64,000 bases of DNA, from contig NZ_JAPYPG010000001.1 of assembly GCF_029937755.1 (NCBI RefSeq), positions 682,001 through 746,000 on the forward strand, given 5' to 3'. A model generated the notes under the pieces. The model was given only the letters and a program-made list of their open reading frames with translations. It had not been told where the DNA came from and made no database searches. This DNA comes from Henriciella sp. Its GTDB lineage: Bacteria; Pseudomonadota; Alphaproteobacteria; Caulobacterales; Hyphomonadaceae. The position numbers were made by a program, and so were the translations under genes. Shown piece by piece: positions 17,372 through 26,285 of this stretch (its first letter is position 1; every line of letters starts with the position of its first letter).

Positions 17372-17973
17372 TTTATAACCTGGTGCTTTTCGACGATCCT
17401 GCGGCGTCTGGGCCCCCAGCGATATTGCTCGGTGTGACGCAAGAGGCCTGACGCTATCAGGTTCCCGCCCTCCGAACGCAGCCGGAAAGCACGTCTTGCC
17501 GCGACGGCCTTTCGGCTCGCCCCGTGGATGCCAACAATCGTGATGTAGAAATCGAGGGTGCCATACCGCTGGAGCAGATCGGACTCAAGATTTCCCTTCT
17601 GCGCCGCCACCACGCGGTCGAGAAGGTCCCGAAAGGTCCCAAGCTCAAGACTTTCACCATCTGCAAGCGGCCGCTGGAAGGACTGTTCGTGACTGTTGGC
17701 GATCGGCTCTGTGATGTCACCGCCATACGCCTCGCCATCAAGCTCGATCGTTCCGTCGATATTCTGGATGTGAAACCGGCCTTCGCTCATGTTCGAGACG
17801 AAGCAGGTCGGTGTGTTGTCGGTGCTGACCGAGCACGAGATGATCAGGCTTGAGCGCCGCTGCCGGAGGATGCCGTTCAGAAGCAGCTGGAGATACGTAA
17901 TCCAGACCATCACCATGATCACATTGGCGATCGCGCTGATTGCCGAAGCATTCTTGCTTATGAACTCGAACAT
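17368..17973 (-). CDS. Hypothetical membrane-anchored protein
   Basis: 201 residues from ATG 17973. One hydrophobic segment (about residues 8-36: AISAIANVIMVMVWITYLQLLL) is followed by a basic stop-transfer stretch (RQRRS) and a soluble domain of about 160 residues. The C-terminus is strongly basic (GPRRRR). I recognise no family. The in-frame extension to 18033 adds 20 residues without a membrane signal, so the shorter start is preferred. The stop overlaps that of the FAD-binding gene by 4 bases (convergent). Confidence 0.6.
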   Translation of the reverse strand: MFEFISKNASAISAIANVIMVMVWITYLQLLLNGILRQRRSSLIISCSVSTDNTPTCFVSNMSEGRFHIQNIDGTIELDGEAYGGDITEPIANSHEQSFQRPLADGESLELGTFRDLLDRVVAAQKGNLESDLLQRYGTLDFYITIVGIHGASRKAVAARRAFRLRSEGGNLIASGLLRHTEQYRWGPRRRRIVEKHQVIN

Positions 17974-18120
17974 CGCCTGCCTGTCTTCGATTGAACAGGG
18001 GGCTATGGTGACGCTTGCCCGCCCGTCTTGCATGGATCAGACGCGGCAGGTGCTAGCCCAGTTCCCGATTTCAACCGCGTGTCCGCAGCCTGGCGAGGAA
18101 TTGCGCGGGCCAATCAGCGC

Positions 18121-18138
18121 GCGAGCCTAGCGGCTCGC
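18121..18138 (-). terminator. Hairpin downstream of tRNA-Ser
   Basis: GCGAGCC (18121-18127) and GGCTCGC (18132-18138) form a perfect 7-bp stem with a TAGC loop, 34 bases past the tRNA 3' end in the tRNA direction. No T-run follows, so it may be a processing or Rho-dependent end. Confidence 0.35.
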
Positions 18139-18171
18139 TGCATTCGGGGTCAGGCTGGTTGATGGAAATGA

Positions 18172-18261
18172 TGGCGGAGAGACAGGGATTCGAACCCTGG
18201 ATACGGTTGCCCGTATACACGCGTTCCAGGCGTGCGCCTTCAACCACTCGGCCACCTCTCC
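18172..18261 (-). tRNA. tRNA-Ser (anticodon GGA)
   Basis: On the minus strand GGAGAGG begins the acceptor stem and pairs with the matching 3' strand; the discriminator is G and CCA is encoded. The anticodon loop reads CTGGAAC with anticodon GGA, which decodes UCC/UCU. A long variable arm is present, as for serine tRNAs, and the T-loop GGTTCGAATCC is canonical. Total 90 bases including CCA. Confidence 0.96.
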
Positions 18262-18371
18262 CTAGAAGTGGGGGTCTATATCGGAAGGATGCATGTTCCC
18301 GCAAGCCCGTGATTGTTAATCAGCTGCAGTCGCCCCATATCGGGGTCGGAAACGATGAAAGGACGACCCTC

Positions 18372-19025
18372 ATGTTCTTCTCAAAAAAGCCCGCCAAACT
18401 GCCCTCCAAGGGCGAGGCCCTGCCCGGTCGCGACACGCCTATTCCGACGGCAGACGTCCACTTTGTGAATGGCCGCCCGCTGGACGCGGAAAAGCCCGAA
18501 GGCTTCGAGGAAATTGTTCTCGGCATGGGCTGTTTCTGGGGTGTCGAGCGCATCTTCTGGCAGATGGACGGCGTCTGGCTGACCCAGGCCGGCTATGCTG
18601 GCGGCGAAACGCCGAACCCGACCTATGAGGAAACCTGCACAGGCCTGACGGGCCACACGGAAGTTGTGCGCGTCATCTATGACCCCGCAAAGGTTACGAC
18701 AGGCGATATCCTCAAGGCTTTCTGGGAAGGTCATGACCCGACCCAGGGCATGCGCCAGGGCAATGATGTCGGCACACAATATCGCTCGGCCATCTTCGTG
18801 ACGAATGAAGAGCAACTGAAGATCGCGGCCTCAACGCGCGACATCTACAACAAGGCGCTCATAGAGGCCGGCCGTGGCGATATCACGACCGAGATCGGCA
18901 TGCTCGACAAATTCTATCATGCTGAGGATTACCACCAGCAATATCTCGCCAAGAACCCGAATGGCTATTGCGGGATTGGCGGCACAGGCGTCTCCTGCCC
19001 GATGCCGACAGGTGTCAGCGCGTAA
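18372..19025 (+). CDS. msrA: Peptide-methionine (S)-S-oxide reductase, cytoplasmic
   Basis: Reduces methionine-S-sulfoxide in proteins and free methionine. 217 residues with the catalytic Cys in GMGCFWGVE (Cys54), the YAGG, GHTEVV and [11 protein letters not shown] segments, and a C-terminal Cys pair region (YCGIGG, VSCPMP) for recycling. ATG 18372 has AAAGGA about 9 bases upstream. A longer in-frame reading from 18159 runs through the antisense of tRNA-Ser and is an artefact. No signal peptide. A second, exported MsrA is encoded at 36363. Confidence 0.95.
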   Translation: MFFSKKPAKLPSKGEALPGRDTPIPTADVHFVNGRPLDAEKPEGFEEIVLGMGCFWGVERIFWQMDGVWLTQAGYAGGETPNPTYEETCTGLTGHTEVVRVIYDPAKVTTGDILKAFWEGHDPTQGMRQGNDVGTQYRSAIFVTNEEQLKIAASTRDIYNKALIEAGRGDITTEIGMLDKFYHAEDYHQQYLAKNPNGYCGIGGTGVSCPMPTGVSA

Positions 19026-19046
19026 GGCTTTTGCTAAGCGGGTAGC

Positions 19047-19892
19047 GTGTCTGATTTCGTGACCCGCTTTGCGCCCTCTCCGACGGGCTTCCTGCATCTC
19101 GGCCATGCGGCGTCTGCCTTCCATGTCTGGGACGCGGCAAGGCGCGCCGGTGGCAAGGTGCTGCTCAGGATCGAAGACATTGATCTGGGGCGCTGCAAGC
19201 CAGAGTACACTGAGGCCATCCTTGAGGATCTCGCCTGGCTCGGTTTCGAATGGGATGGCCCCGTCCGCATCCAGTCGGAGCATTTCGACGAATACGAAAA
19301 AGTGGTCGAGCATCTTACCGGGCTCGGGCTGACCTATCGCTGCTTCCGGTCACGCAGTGATATCGCTCAGGAACAGGCCGCCCAGGGCCTCCCGCCCGGC
19401 GCGCCCTTTAAGGGCGCTGCCCTTGATCCGGACGAGGAATCCCGCCGCCTGAGCGATGCTGCGCCTTTCACATGGCGGCTCTCGCTGGACAAATGCCGTG
19501 ACTATCTCGGCCCCAGCTTTCACCAGCTCGCCTTCGACTTCGTGACGCCTGAGGGCCATCATGAGATCATCAAGGCACGGCCCGATCTCCACGGCGACAT
19601 CAATCTCACCCGCAAGGATTCCCCGACCGCCTATCACGTCGCAGCGACCCATGACGATGCGCTGCAGGGCATCACGCATGTCATCCGCGGAGAAGACCTT
19701 GAGGACGCCGCCCACATTCACGTCCTGCTGCAGGCGCTGATGGGCTGGCCAACGCCGGTCTACACGCATCACGCCCTGGTCAAGGGCCCTGACGGCAAGC
19801 GGCTGGCAAAGCGTTTTGCATCACGAAGCCTTGCGAGTCTCAGGGAAGACGGTCTATCGCCCCAGCAGGTGCGCCGCCTGGCTGGAGTTTAA
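19047..19892 (+). CDS. gluQ: Glutamyl-Q tRNA(Asp) synthetase
   Basis: Truncated GluRS paralogue that attaches glutamate to queuosine in the anticodon of tRNA-Asp. 281 residues, the normal GluQ-RS size, without the anticodon-binding half of GluRS. Seen: FAPSPTGFLHLGH with the HIGH-like HLGH (17-20), the GEDL region, and the KMSKS-like KRLAKR near the end. The start is GTG 19047. The EamA transporter gene follows directly (TAA at 19890-19892, ATG at 19893). Confidence 0.93.
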   Translation: MSDFVTRFAPSPTGFLHLGHAASAFHVWDAARRAGGKVLLRIEDIDLGRCKPEYTEAILEDLAWLGFEWDGPVRIQSEHFDEYEKVVEHLTGLGLTYRCFRSRSDIAQEQAAQGLPPGAPFKGAALDPDEESRRLSDAAPFTWRLSLDKCRDYLGPSFHQLAFDFVTPEGHHEIIKARPDLHGDINLTRKDSPTAYHVAATHDDALQGITHVIRGEDLEDAAHIHVLLQALMGWPTPVYTHHALVKGPDGKRLAKRFASRSLASLREDGLSPQQVRRLAGV

Positions 19893-20837
19893 ATGACCGA
19901 AACTGACCTGCATCTCCCGCCGCCCCGCGCATGGGTCGGACCGCTTCTCCTGCTTGCAGGCGGTTTCTGCATCGGTCTTGCCCCGATCGGCCTGCGATAC
20001 GGGCTCGATACGCTGGGGCCGCAGGCCATCGCCTTCTGGCGCTATGTCTTCGCCATCCCCGTCCTGTTCGTCCTTCTGGTCGCAATCGAGCGGCGCATGC
20101 CCGCACGGATCAACCGCTATATCGTGCTCGCCGGGACGTTTTTTGCGCTGGACATCGCCCTCTGGCACTGGGGCCTGACGCTCACCACCGTCGCAAACGC
20201 CACATTTATCGTGAACATGGGCAATGTCTGCGTGGGGTTCGCGGCCTGGCTGTTCCTGAAAGAGAAGCCGAAACCGATCTGGTTTGTCGCTGTCTTCGTC
20301 GCAGTGTGTGGCGCGGCCGCCCTGTCGCTTGGCGGCGGGGCCGATGGCAAGGGCGACATTCGTGGTGACCTGCTCGCCGTTGGCGCCGCCTTTCTCGTCG
20401 CCGGCTACATGCTCTGCTCAAAACTCTCCCGTAACCGGCTCGGCGCGATGGATGTCATCTTCTGGCTGACCGTGGTCGAAGCCGGAGTCGCCGCTCTTGT
20501 CGTGCTCGCCGCTGGCGAGCGCTTCTTCCCGGCCACGCTTGCCGGGTTCGCCGCACCGCTCTTCCTCGCGCTTGCCGCGCAGGTGGGTGGGCAGGGCCTG
20601 ATTATCGCAGGGCTCGGACGTACACCCGCAGCGGTGGCCGGCATCGTCGTTCTTATCCAGCCCGTTGTCGCCGCGGCAATATCCTGGCAGCTTTTCGACG
20701 AGCCTCTCACTGGCATACAGGGCAGTGGTGCCGCGCTTATCCTGCTGGGCATCTGGCTGTCGCAACGCGGAATTCGGCGGCGGAAAGTCAGGCCTGCAGC
20801 AAAAGAGTTACAAGAGGCGGTTAGAAGCGCCGAATAA
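19893..20837 (+). CDS. EamA/DMT family transporter
   Basis: Inner-membrane drug/metabolite transporter family protein of 314 residues with about ten hydrophobic segments arranged as two EamA repeats. Typical features: WRYVFAIP near the end of the second segment, ATFIVNMGNV in the first repeat and VVLIQPVVAAAISWQLFDEPL in the second. A basic C-terminal tail (RRRKVR). Its ATG directly follows the gluQ stop, so the two are co-translated. The substrate cannot be inferred. Confidence 0.85.
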   Translation: MTETDLHLPPPRAWVGPLLLLAGGFCIGLAPIGLRYGLDTLGPQAIAFWRYVFAIPVLFVLLVAIERRMPARINRYIVLAGTFFALDIALWHWGLTLTTVANATFIVNMGNVCVGFAAWLFLKEKPKPIWFVAVFVAVCGAAALSLGGGADGKGDIRGDLLAVGAAFLVAGYMLCSKLSRNRLGAMDVIFWLTVVEAGVAALVVLAAGERFFPATLAGFAAPLFLALAAQVGGQGLIIAGLGRTPAAVAGIVVLIQPVVAAAISWQLFDEPLTGIQGSGAALILLGIWLSQRGIRRRKVRPAAKELQEAVRSAE

Positions 20838-20869
20838 ACGTCCCAAACTCAAAAGACCGGGGGATTCCC

Positions 20870-22453
20870 ATGCGTGCTCACTTTTTCTTACTTTCCAGCG
20901 CTCTGGCGCTGACAGCCTGTGCCACCGCTGCGGTGGAGGCGCCATCCGCTGCACCCGCAAGCGCCGTTGAGGCAGAAACCTCCGAGGCGATGTCGCAGGT
21001 CACTTTGAAGCGCAGCAGCGCTGCCGTGCCCCAGCAGGCCGGTGACAGCTATTACACCGCCGCTGCCACGAGCGTGGCAGAGCGCGCCGGAGCCGACTTT
21101 GCTCCAAAAGCGAAGAATGTGATCCTCTTCGTCGGCGACGGCATGGGCGTCTCGACTGTTACCGCCGGGCGGATCTATGCCGGCCAACAGAAGGGCCTTG
21201 ATGGCGAGAGCTACCGCCTGACCATGGAAACGCTCCCCTGGTCCGCCTTCTCCAAGACCTACAGCCATGATGCACAGGTCGCCGACAGCGCCTCGACAGC
21301 GACGGCCATGCTCTCGGGCGTCAAGACAGGGTCCCGGACTCTGGGCCTGCGGTCCGGTGTGGCCTACGGCAATTGCGCCTCAGCCGAAGGGCAGAGCACC
21401 GACAGCCTGTTCGAACTGGCCGAAGCCGCCGGCCTGTCGACCGGCATCGTATCCACAGCCCGTATCACACATGCGACACCGGCTGCCACCTATGCCGAAT
21501 CCGCCAGCCGCAACTGGGAAGACGACACGGAACTCGGCGACAGCGGCTGCAAGGATATTGCCCGCCAGCTGATCGACTGGCCCGCCGGCGATGGCTTCGA
21601 GATTGTCCTTGGCGGCGGGCGCGGGCCCTTCATGCCGGCTAGCATCATGGATCCGGAAACCGGAGAGCCCGCCGGGCGCCGGGTGGATGACCAGAACCTC
21701 ACTGATGACTGGCGCGCCAAGTCAGACGCGCACACCTTCATCTACGACCAGGCCGGTTTCGACGCGACGGACTTCGACAGCGATGTCAAAGTGCTCGGCC
21801 TCTTTGAGCCGTCACACATGAACTATGCGCTCGACCGCACCGAAGATGAGGCCGGAGAGCCTTCGCTTGCCGAGCTGACCCGCGCGGCGGTCACGCGCCT
21901 GTCACGCAACGAGGAGGGCTATGTCCTGCTGGTCGAAGGCGGGCGGATCGACCATGGTCACCATGCGACGAATGCGGCCCGCGCCCTCGGCGACACGGCT
22001 GCGCTGGATGAGGCGGTCGCCGCTGCGCTCGAGCTGACGGATGACGAGGAAACCCTGATCATCGTTACCGCCGACCATTCCCACACCATGACGATTGCCG
22101 GGTATCCGGCGCGCGGAAACGACATTCTCGGCAAGGTCGCCTACGGCCCCGGTGGTCTGGCGCGCGCCGAGGATGGCAAACCCTACACCACGCTCGGCTA
22201 TGCCAATGGCGTGACGGGCTGCAAGCCCGGCGAGGAGGACTGCGCACGCGAAGACCTCACCAGTGTCGACACGACCGACAAGGACTTCCACCAGCAGGCG
22301 CTGGTCTTCCAGGGGTCAGAGACGCATGCCGGTGAAGATGTTCCGGTCTTCGCCAGCGGCCCCGGCGCCGAACTGGTACGCGGCGTGATCGAGCAGCACG
22401 AAATCTTCCACATCATGGGCCGCGCCAGCGGACTGGTAGCCTACGAAGACTGA
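20870..22453 (+). CDS. Alkaline phosphatase (PhoA family), predicted lipoprotein
   Basis: Metal-dependent phosphomonoesterase, 527 residues. The N-terminus is a lipoprotein signal with lipobox LTAC (Cys17). The active site is clear: VGDGMGVST with metal-binding Asp90, nucleophile Ser140 in ADSASTATAM, EGGRIDHGHHATNA and TADHSHT. It is exported and probably membrane-anchored in the periplasm or on the surface. No Pho box was seen in the short gap before it. Its 3' end overlaps the convergent hydrolase gene by 13 bases. Similar proteins serve phosphate scavenging, so the expected role is in phosphate supply. Confidence 0.92.
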   Translation: MRAHFFLLSSALALTACATAAVEAPSAAPASAVEAETSEAMSQVTLKRSSAAVPQQAGDSYYTAAATSVAERAGADFAPKAKNVILFVGDGMGVSTVTAGRIYAGQQKGLDGESYRLTMETLPWSAFSKTYSHDAQVADSASTATAMLSGVKTGSRTLGLRSGVAYGNCASAEGQSTDSLFELAEAAGLSTGIVSTARITHATPAATYAESASRNWEDDTELGDSGCKDIARQLIDWPAGDGFEIVLGGGRGPFMPASIMDPETGEPAGRRVDDQNLTDDWRAKSDAHTFIYDQAGFDATDFDSDVKVLGLFEPSHMNYALDRTEDEAGEPSLAELTRAAVTRLSRNEEGYVLLVEGGRIDHGHHATNAARALGDTAALDEAVAAALELTDDEETLIIVTADHSHTMTIAGYPARGNDILGKVAYGPGGLARAEDGKPYTTLGYANGVTGCKPGEEDCAREDLTSVDTTDKDFHQQALVFQGSETHAGEDVPVFASGPGAELVRGVIEQHEIFHIMGRASGLVAYED

Positions 22454-23400
22454 TCGGCTGTTTCGCGAGCCAGCTTGCGGATCGCCTCGGCCACCTCTGC
22501 CCCGTAATCGTGATGGGGCATGTGGCCGCTATCGGCCAGCGGCACGAGCGTGAAGTTCTCGATCTGGTGCTTGATCTTGCCGGCATGCAGCGTCGGATTG
22601 ATCACCGTGTCCTCAGCGCCTGAAAACAGGATGACCGGGACATCGATGGTCGGATACCGGCCCTGCTGCGCGGCGAGCTCATCCTTCAGGGCATTCACAT
22701 CCTGCGCATTTGCGCGGAAGACAGGCGGCCGGAAGAGCAAGCCAATGCCACTCTCCGCATAATAATCGTCCGGCGCATCATTCGGGTTGAAGACGTCATC
22801 GATGTTCGCCTTCACCTGCGCCGGGCCTGCAATCGGGGCGAGTTGCGAGAAGAGCGGGCCGACAATTGGCGGCCCTGCAGCCTGATTGTACCAGGTCACA
22901 CCGCCACTGCCCCAGTCATGCGTCACAGGGGCGAGCAGGACGAGCCCTTTGACAAGCTCCGGATGGTCCAGCGCCAGCCTCAGGGCGACAGCCCCGCCAA
23001 AGGAATGGCCAACCACGACCGCTTGCTCACCCGGCGCCAGTGCCTTGAGCGCGCCAGCCATCTGTGCGGCCTGAACGCCGAGCGCTTCGCCATCATCCGG
23101 CCGGGCGGAATAGCCATGGCCGGGACGGTCGGCCATCAGGATCCGGAAGTTGTCATCCAGCCGTGGGGACAGCGTCGTCGTGAATTCGCGCGCATTGGCG
23201 GAGGCACCGTGGATCATGAGGACAACAGGCCCCTGATCGCCTTCGCGGATGACGTGAACATCCTTGCCATTCACATCGACCTTTGTGCCAATAGCGGGCC
23301 AACGGTCCTCGGCTCGCTCGGTATAGATCGCGCTGTGAACGCACGCACTGGTGACACCTGCGGTCAGCAGGATGAAGATGACAAGCGTTACCAGTTTCAA
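22441..23400 (-). CDS. Alpha/beta hydrolase, exported
   Basis: 319 residues. The N-terminal 20 residues are a hydrophobic signal ending in TSAC, which could be a lipobox, so the mature protein is probably envelope-bound. The catalytic triad is visible: nucleophile Ser133 in VVGHSFGGAVAL, the Asp in FSGAEDTV and the His in DSGHMPH; the oxyanion loop is MIHGASANA. The ATG overlaps the stop of the upstream TPR gene by 4 bases, indicating an operon. Substrate unknown. Confidence 0.88.
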   Translation of the reverse strand: MKLVTLVIFILLTAGVTSACVHSAIYTERAEDRWPAIGTKVDVNGKDVHVIREGDQGPVVLMIHGASANAREFTTTLSPRLDDNFRILMADRPGHGYSARPDDGEALGVQAAQMAGALKALAPGEQAVVVGHSFGGAVALRLALDHPELVKGLVLLAPVTHDWGSGGVTWYNQAAGPPIVGPLFSQLAPIAGPAQVKANIDDVFNPNDAPDDYYAESGIGLLFRPPVFRANAQDVNALKDELAAQQGRYPTIDVPVILFSGAEDTVINPTLHAGKIKHQIENFTLVPLADSGHMPHHDYGAEVAEAIRKLARETADQSS

Positions 23401-23927
23401 AGCCCCTGCCCGGTCTGTTCCTTTTCGAGCCGGGCAACTGCCGATTTGGCAGGGCCAAGCGTCGGATGAACGTTCAGCGCCTCCTTGTAGGCGACCAGCG
23501 CTTCATCCCGAGCCCCAAGCTGTTCGAGGACACGGCCAAGACCCATCCATGCCCCGAAATGGCGCGGCTCCAGTCTGAGCGCCTCGTTCACATCGCGCAG
23601 CGCTTCGGCCATCTTATCCTCGATCAGGAAGACAGAGGCACGGCGATTGTAAGCTTCCGCATAGTCTGGCTGGATCGCGATGACACGGTCATAGAGTTCG
23701 CGGGCAAGCTCCAGGTCCCCGGTGGACTGTGCGGTGACAGCCCGCTCCATGACTAGATCGGCTGCCGCCGAACCGCTCTCCATCCACGCCGCCCAGATAT
23801 CGAGCGCGACGCTGGTTGCTTCCTCTTCGGTGGGGGCTTTTTTCAGCTCCTCGAACATCTCGTCCGACGGTCCATAGCCTGGACCGGCAACGAAGATGAC
23901 GCTGGCAAGGGCGATGGCCTGAAACAT
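23397..23927 (-). CDS. TPR repeat protein with signal peptide
   Basis: 176 residues with a short hydrophobic N-terminus (MFQAIALASVIFVAGPG) that could act as a signal, then an alpha-helical region. Two to three tetratricopeptide repeats are visible: DLELARELYDRVIAIQPDYAEA, KMAEALRDVNEALRLEPRHFGA and ARDEALVAYKEALNVHPTLGPA. These are protein-interaction modules. It sits 4 bases into the alpha/beta hydrolase gene that follows, so the two probably form one transcript. Confidence 0.8.
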   Translation of the reverse strand: MFQAIALASVIFVAGPGYGPSDEMFEELKKAPTEEEATSVALDIWAAWMESGSAAADLVMERAVTAQSTGDLELARELYDRVIAIQPDYAEAYNRRASVFLIEDKMAEALRDVNEALRLEPRHFGAWMGLGRVLEQLGARDEALVAYKEALNVHPTLGPAKSAVARLEKEQTGQGL

Positions 23928-23993
23928 GAGGATAAGTATGAGGCTATCAGGGGCTGCGGCAAGGCCCGAATGCGGCGATGTCGCGGCGCGTCG

Positions 23994-24602
23994 TCAGAGA
24001 AGCCCCCGCGACACCAGCGCATGTTCGAGATCATCGGCGCCCTGGAAATGGTGCGCATCGAAACCGAGCTCCGCCGCGGCGCGGACATTCCTGAGACTGT
24101 CATCGGTGAAGAAGACCCTGGCCGGGTCTGGCTGGCCCATGCGTGCAAGCGCAATTTCATAGATGGCGGGATCGGGCTTCACCACACCCTCCTCGCCGGA
24201 AACGACCACATCGCGCAGTCGCTTGATCGCCGGGAAGCGCTCGATCGTCTCGGGCCACACTTCGGCGGGCATGTTGGAAAGGCCATAAAGCGGATGCCCC
24301 GCTGCATGCAGGCGCTCAATCAAGGCGTCCGTGCCACCGACATAGCCATCGAACATCTCGAACCAGCGCGTGCGCCAGGCATCGATTTCAGGAGAAAACT
24401 GGGGATAGAGGGCCTTGAGCGCGGCCGCGTTCTCGGCCATCGGCACGCCCTTGTCATGCTCGACATGCCAGGCAAGCGTGCAAACCTGATCGACGAAGCG
24501 CTGCGCGTCTTCCTCGGTCCCGAAAAACTTCCGGTACAGGCGGACTGGTTGCCAATCCACCACAACATTGCCCAAATCAAACAGGACGATGCGATCAGAC
24601 AC
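23994..24602 (-). CDS. HAD family hydrolase
   Basis: 202 residues from GTG 24602, which has AGGGAG about 9 bases upstream; the ATG at 24629 would place that site inside the frame. Class IA HAD signatures: FDLGNVVVDW (nucleophile Asp in FDLGN), LSNMP (motif II), VKPDPAIYE (motif III Lys) and FFTDDSLRNV (motif IV). The two Asp of motif IV and the cap domain between motifs I and II fit sugar-phosphatase or haloacid dehalogenase-like members. Substrate unknown. Confidence 0.88.
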   Translation of the reverse strand: MSDRIVLFDLGNVVVDWQPVRLYRKFFGTEEDAQRFVDQVCTLAWHVEHDKGVPMAENAAALKALYPQFSPEIDAWRTRWFEMFDGYVGGTDALIERLHAAGHPLYGLSNMPAEVWPETIERFPAIKRLRDVVVSGEEGVVKPDPAIYEIALARMGQPDPARVFFTDDSLRNVRAAAELGFDAHHFQGADDLEHALVSRGLL

Positions 24603-24640
24603 AGGGAATTCTCCCTGGACCGATTGCATTCATCTTCTGC

Positions 24641-24766
24641 TTAACCCTGTTTTGCTTTAAAGCGGGGGTCGGTCTTGTTGATGACGTACACACGGCCCCG
24701 ACGGCGCACGACCTTGCAATCGCGGTGGCGCGTCTTCAGGGCTTTGAGAGATGATTTAACTTTCAT
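24641..24766 (-). CDS. rpmJ: 50S ribosomal protein L36 (zinc-free form)
   Basis: 41 residues from ATG 24766. It begins [10 protein letters not shown], has [14 protein letters not shown] and ends KAKQG, as in the alphaproteobacterial L36. Only one Cys remains where the zinc-binding L36 has several, so this is the C-minus type that does not need zinc. A much longer reading frame runs into it from upstream, but that part is repetitive low-complexity sequence and opposite to the transglycosylase gene. Confidence 0.9.
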   Translation of the reverse strand: MKVKSSLKALKTRHRDCKVVRRRGRVYVINKTDPRFKAKQG

Positions 24767-24875
24767 GGGGCTGGCCCTGCGATGTCCTGGAAACTCGAAA
24801 GGCGCCGAGATACTCAAACGCCCCCGCAGAGTCAACGCTGCAGACACACCAGAACGGTAAAGGATCACTAGCGAG

Positions 24876-26285
24876 ATGACGAAATCCCCCTCCATGCCGC
24901 GACGCTGGGCCATGGCCGCCGCGCTAAGCGCGCTGATCGGCGCATGTGCCGCAACGCCGCAAGCTTCGCCATCCAACCCCGGAACCCCCGGTACTGACAC
25001 CGGCAGCATTCCCGCAACACCGCCGCCTTCCTCTCCCCCGCCGGCGGCAGGTCCGCAGCCAGGTGATCCGGTGGGAACCCCGGGCGTGGCCTTCAGCGGG
25101 GCGACCGGCACCTACACGCCCTCAGGCAACCGCGACATGGACATCTGGCGCGAAGACTTCACTGCCCGTGCCGAGGCCCAAGGCCGTAATCCGGCGGTTG
25201 TCTACGCAATCCTCGAAGGGATCAGCCCGCTCGACCTTTACCTCAGTGAAGACGTGAACGTGGCGAGTACCGGGATTGCTGACCAGGCAGAATTCGCCAA
25301 GGCGATCTGGGATTATCTGCGGACCGCCGTCACGACATACCGCTTCGAGACAGGAGCCGAGAAGCTGGCTGAATACGACGCGGTCTTCGACGTGCTGGAA
25401 CAGACCTATGGTGTCGACCGCGAGGCAATCAGCGCCATCTGGGCGATGGAGACCAATTACGGCTCCTATATCGGCAATTACGATGCCGCCAACACGCTCT
25501 CCAACATGGCCGTGGAAGGCCGCCGCCGCAGCTTTGCCGAGGGGCAGCTGCTGGCCCTCATGAAGATCGTCGAAAATGGCTTTGCCGACCGCGAACAACT
25601 CGGTTCGGGCTGGGCAGGCGCGATGGGTCAGACGCAGTTCATGCCGACCACCTATCTCGCCTATGCGCAGGATTATGATGGCGACGGCCACGCGAATATC
25701 TGGAACTACGCGCCCGACGCCCTTGCCTCGGCGGCACACTACCTCTCCGCCTCCGGCTACCAGATGGGTGAACCATGGGGCATCGAGGTGCTCGCACCCT
25801 CGAACTTCGACTGGTCCTATGCCGATGGGAATGACCGGCGCATGGCGACCTGGCGGTCCCTCGGCCTGTCGCCGATCCGAGGCGGCAGCTTTGGCGTCGA
25901 CGATGCGACCTATGCCGAACTCTGGCTGCCGGCCGGCGCCACAGGCCCGAAATACCTGCTGTTCAAGAATTTCGACGTCTTCAAGACCTATAACAATGCC
26001 AATTCCTACGCGCTTGCCGTCGGCCTGCTGACGGATGGCCTTCAAGGCAAGTATGGGCCGGTGGCTGCATGGCCAACCGATATTCCGCGCCTGACCAACC
26101 GCGAGGTGATGACGCTGCAGCAGACGCTGAACGACCTTGGCTACAGCGCAGGTCCGGTCGACGGCATTGCCGGGAGCGGTACGAAAGCGGCCCTGCAGGC
26201 TTTCCAGAAGGATCGCGGCATGGTCGCCGATGGCTATGCCTCCAAGCCGGCGCTGGAGGCGGTGCTCGCGGCGGCTGGCAGCTAG
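24876..26285 (+). CDS. MltB-type lytic murein transglycosylase, lipoprotein, with peptidoglycan-binding domain
   Basis: Cleaves peptidoglycan glycan strands to 1,6-anhydro products. 469 residues. Lipobox IGAC (Cys24) follows a short signal; a Pro/Gly/Ser-rich linker spans about 30-85. The SLT_2 domain (about 88-390) has catalytic Glu192 in [13 protein letters not shown] and the [14 protein letters not shown] motif. A C-terminal peptidoglycan-binding repeat (about 400-465) shows [31 protein letters not shown]. It lies 109 bases divergent from rpmJ. The stop shares CTAG with the convergent MFS gene. Confidence 0.93.
   Translation: MTKSPSMPRRWAMAAALSALIGACAATPQASPSNPGTPGTDTGSIPATPPPSSPPPAAGPQPGDPVGTPGVAFSGATGTYTPSGNRDMDIWREDFTARAEAQGRNPAVVYAILEGISPLDLYLSEDVNVASTGIADQAEFAKAIWDYLRTAVTTYRFETGAEKLAEYDAVFDVLEQTYGVDREAISAIWAMETNYGSYIGNYDAANTLSNMAVEGRRRSFAEGQLLALMKIVENGFADREQLGSGWAGAMGQTQFMPTTYLAYAQDYDGDGHANIWNYAPDALASAAHYLSASGYQMGEPWGIEVLAPSNFDWSYADGNDRRMATWRSLGLSPIRGGSFGVDDATYAELWLPAGATGPKYLLFKNFDVFKTYNNANSYALAVGLLTDGLQGKYGPVAAWPTDIPRLTNREVMTLQQTLNDLGYSAGPVDGIAGSGTKAALQAFQKDRGMVADGYASKPALEAVLAAAGS

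Noticed and set aside
18159..18371. A longer msrA reading frame that starts at 18159
   Set aside because: This part reads through the antisense of tRNA-Ser, producing the well-known spurious [12 protein letters not shown] peptide. The true start has its own ribosome site at 18372.
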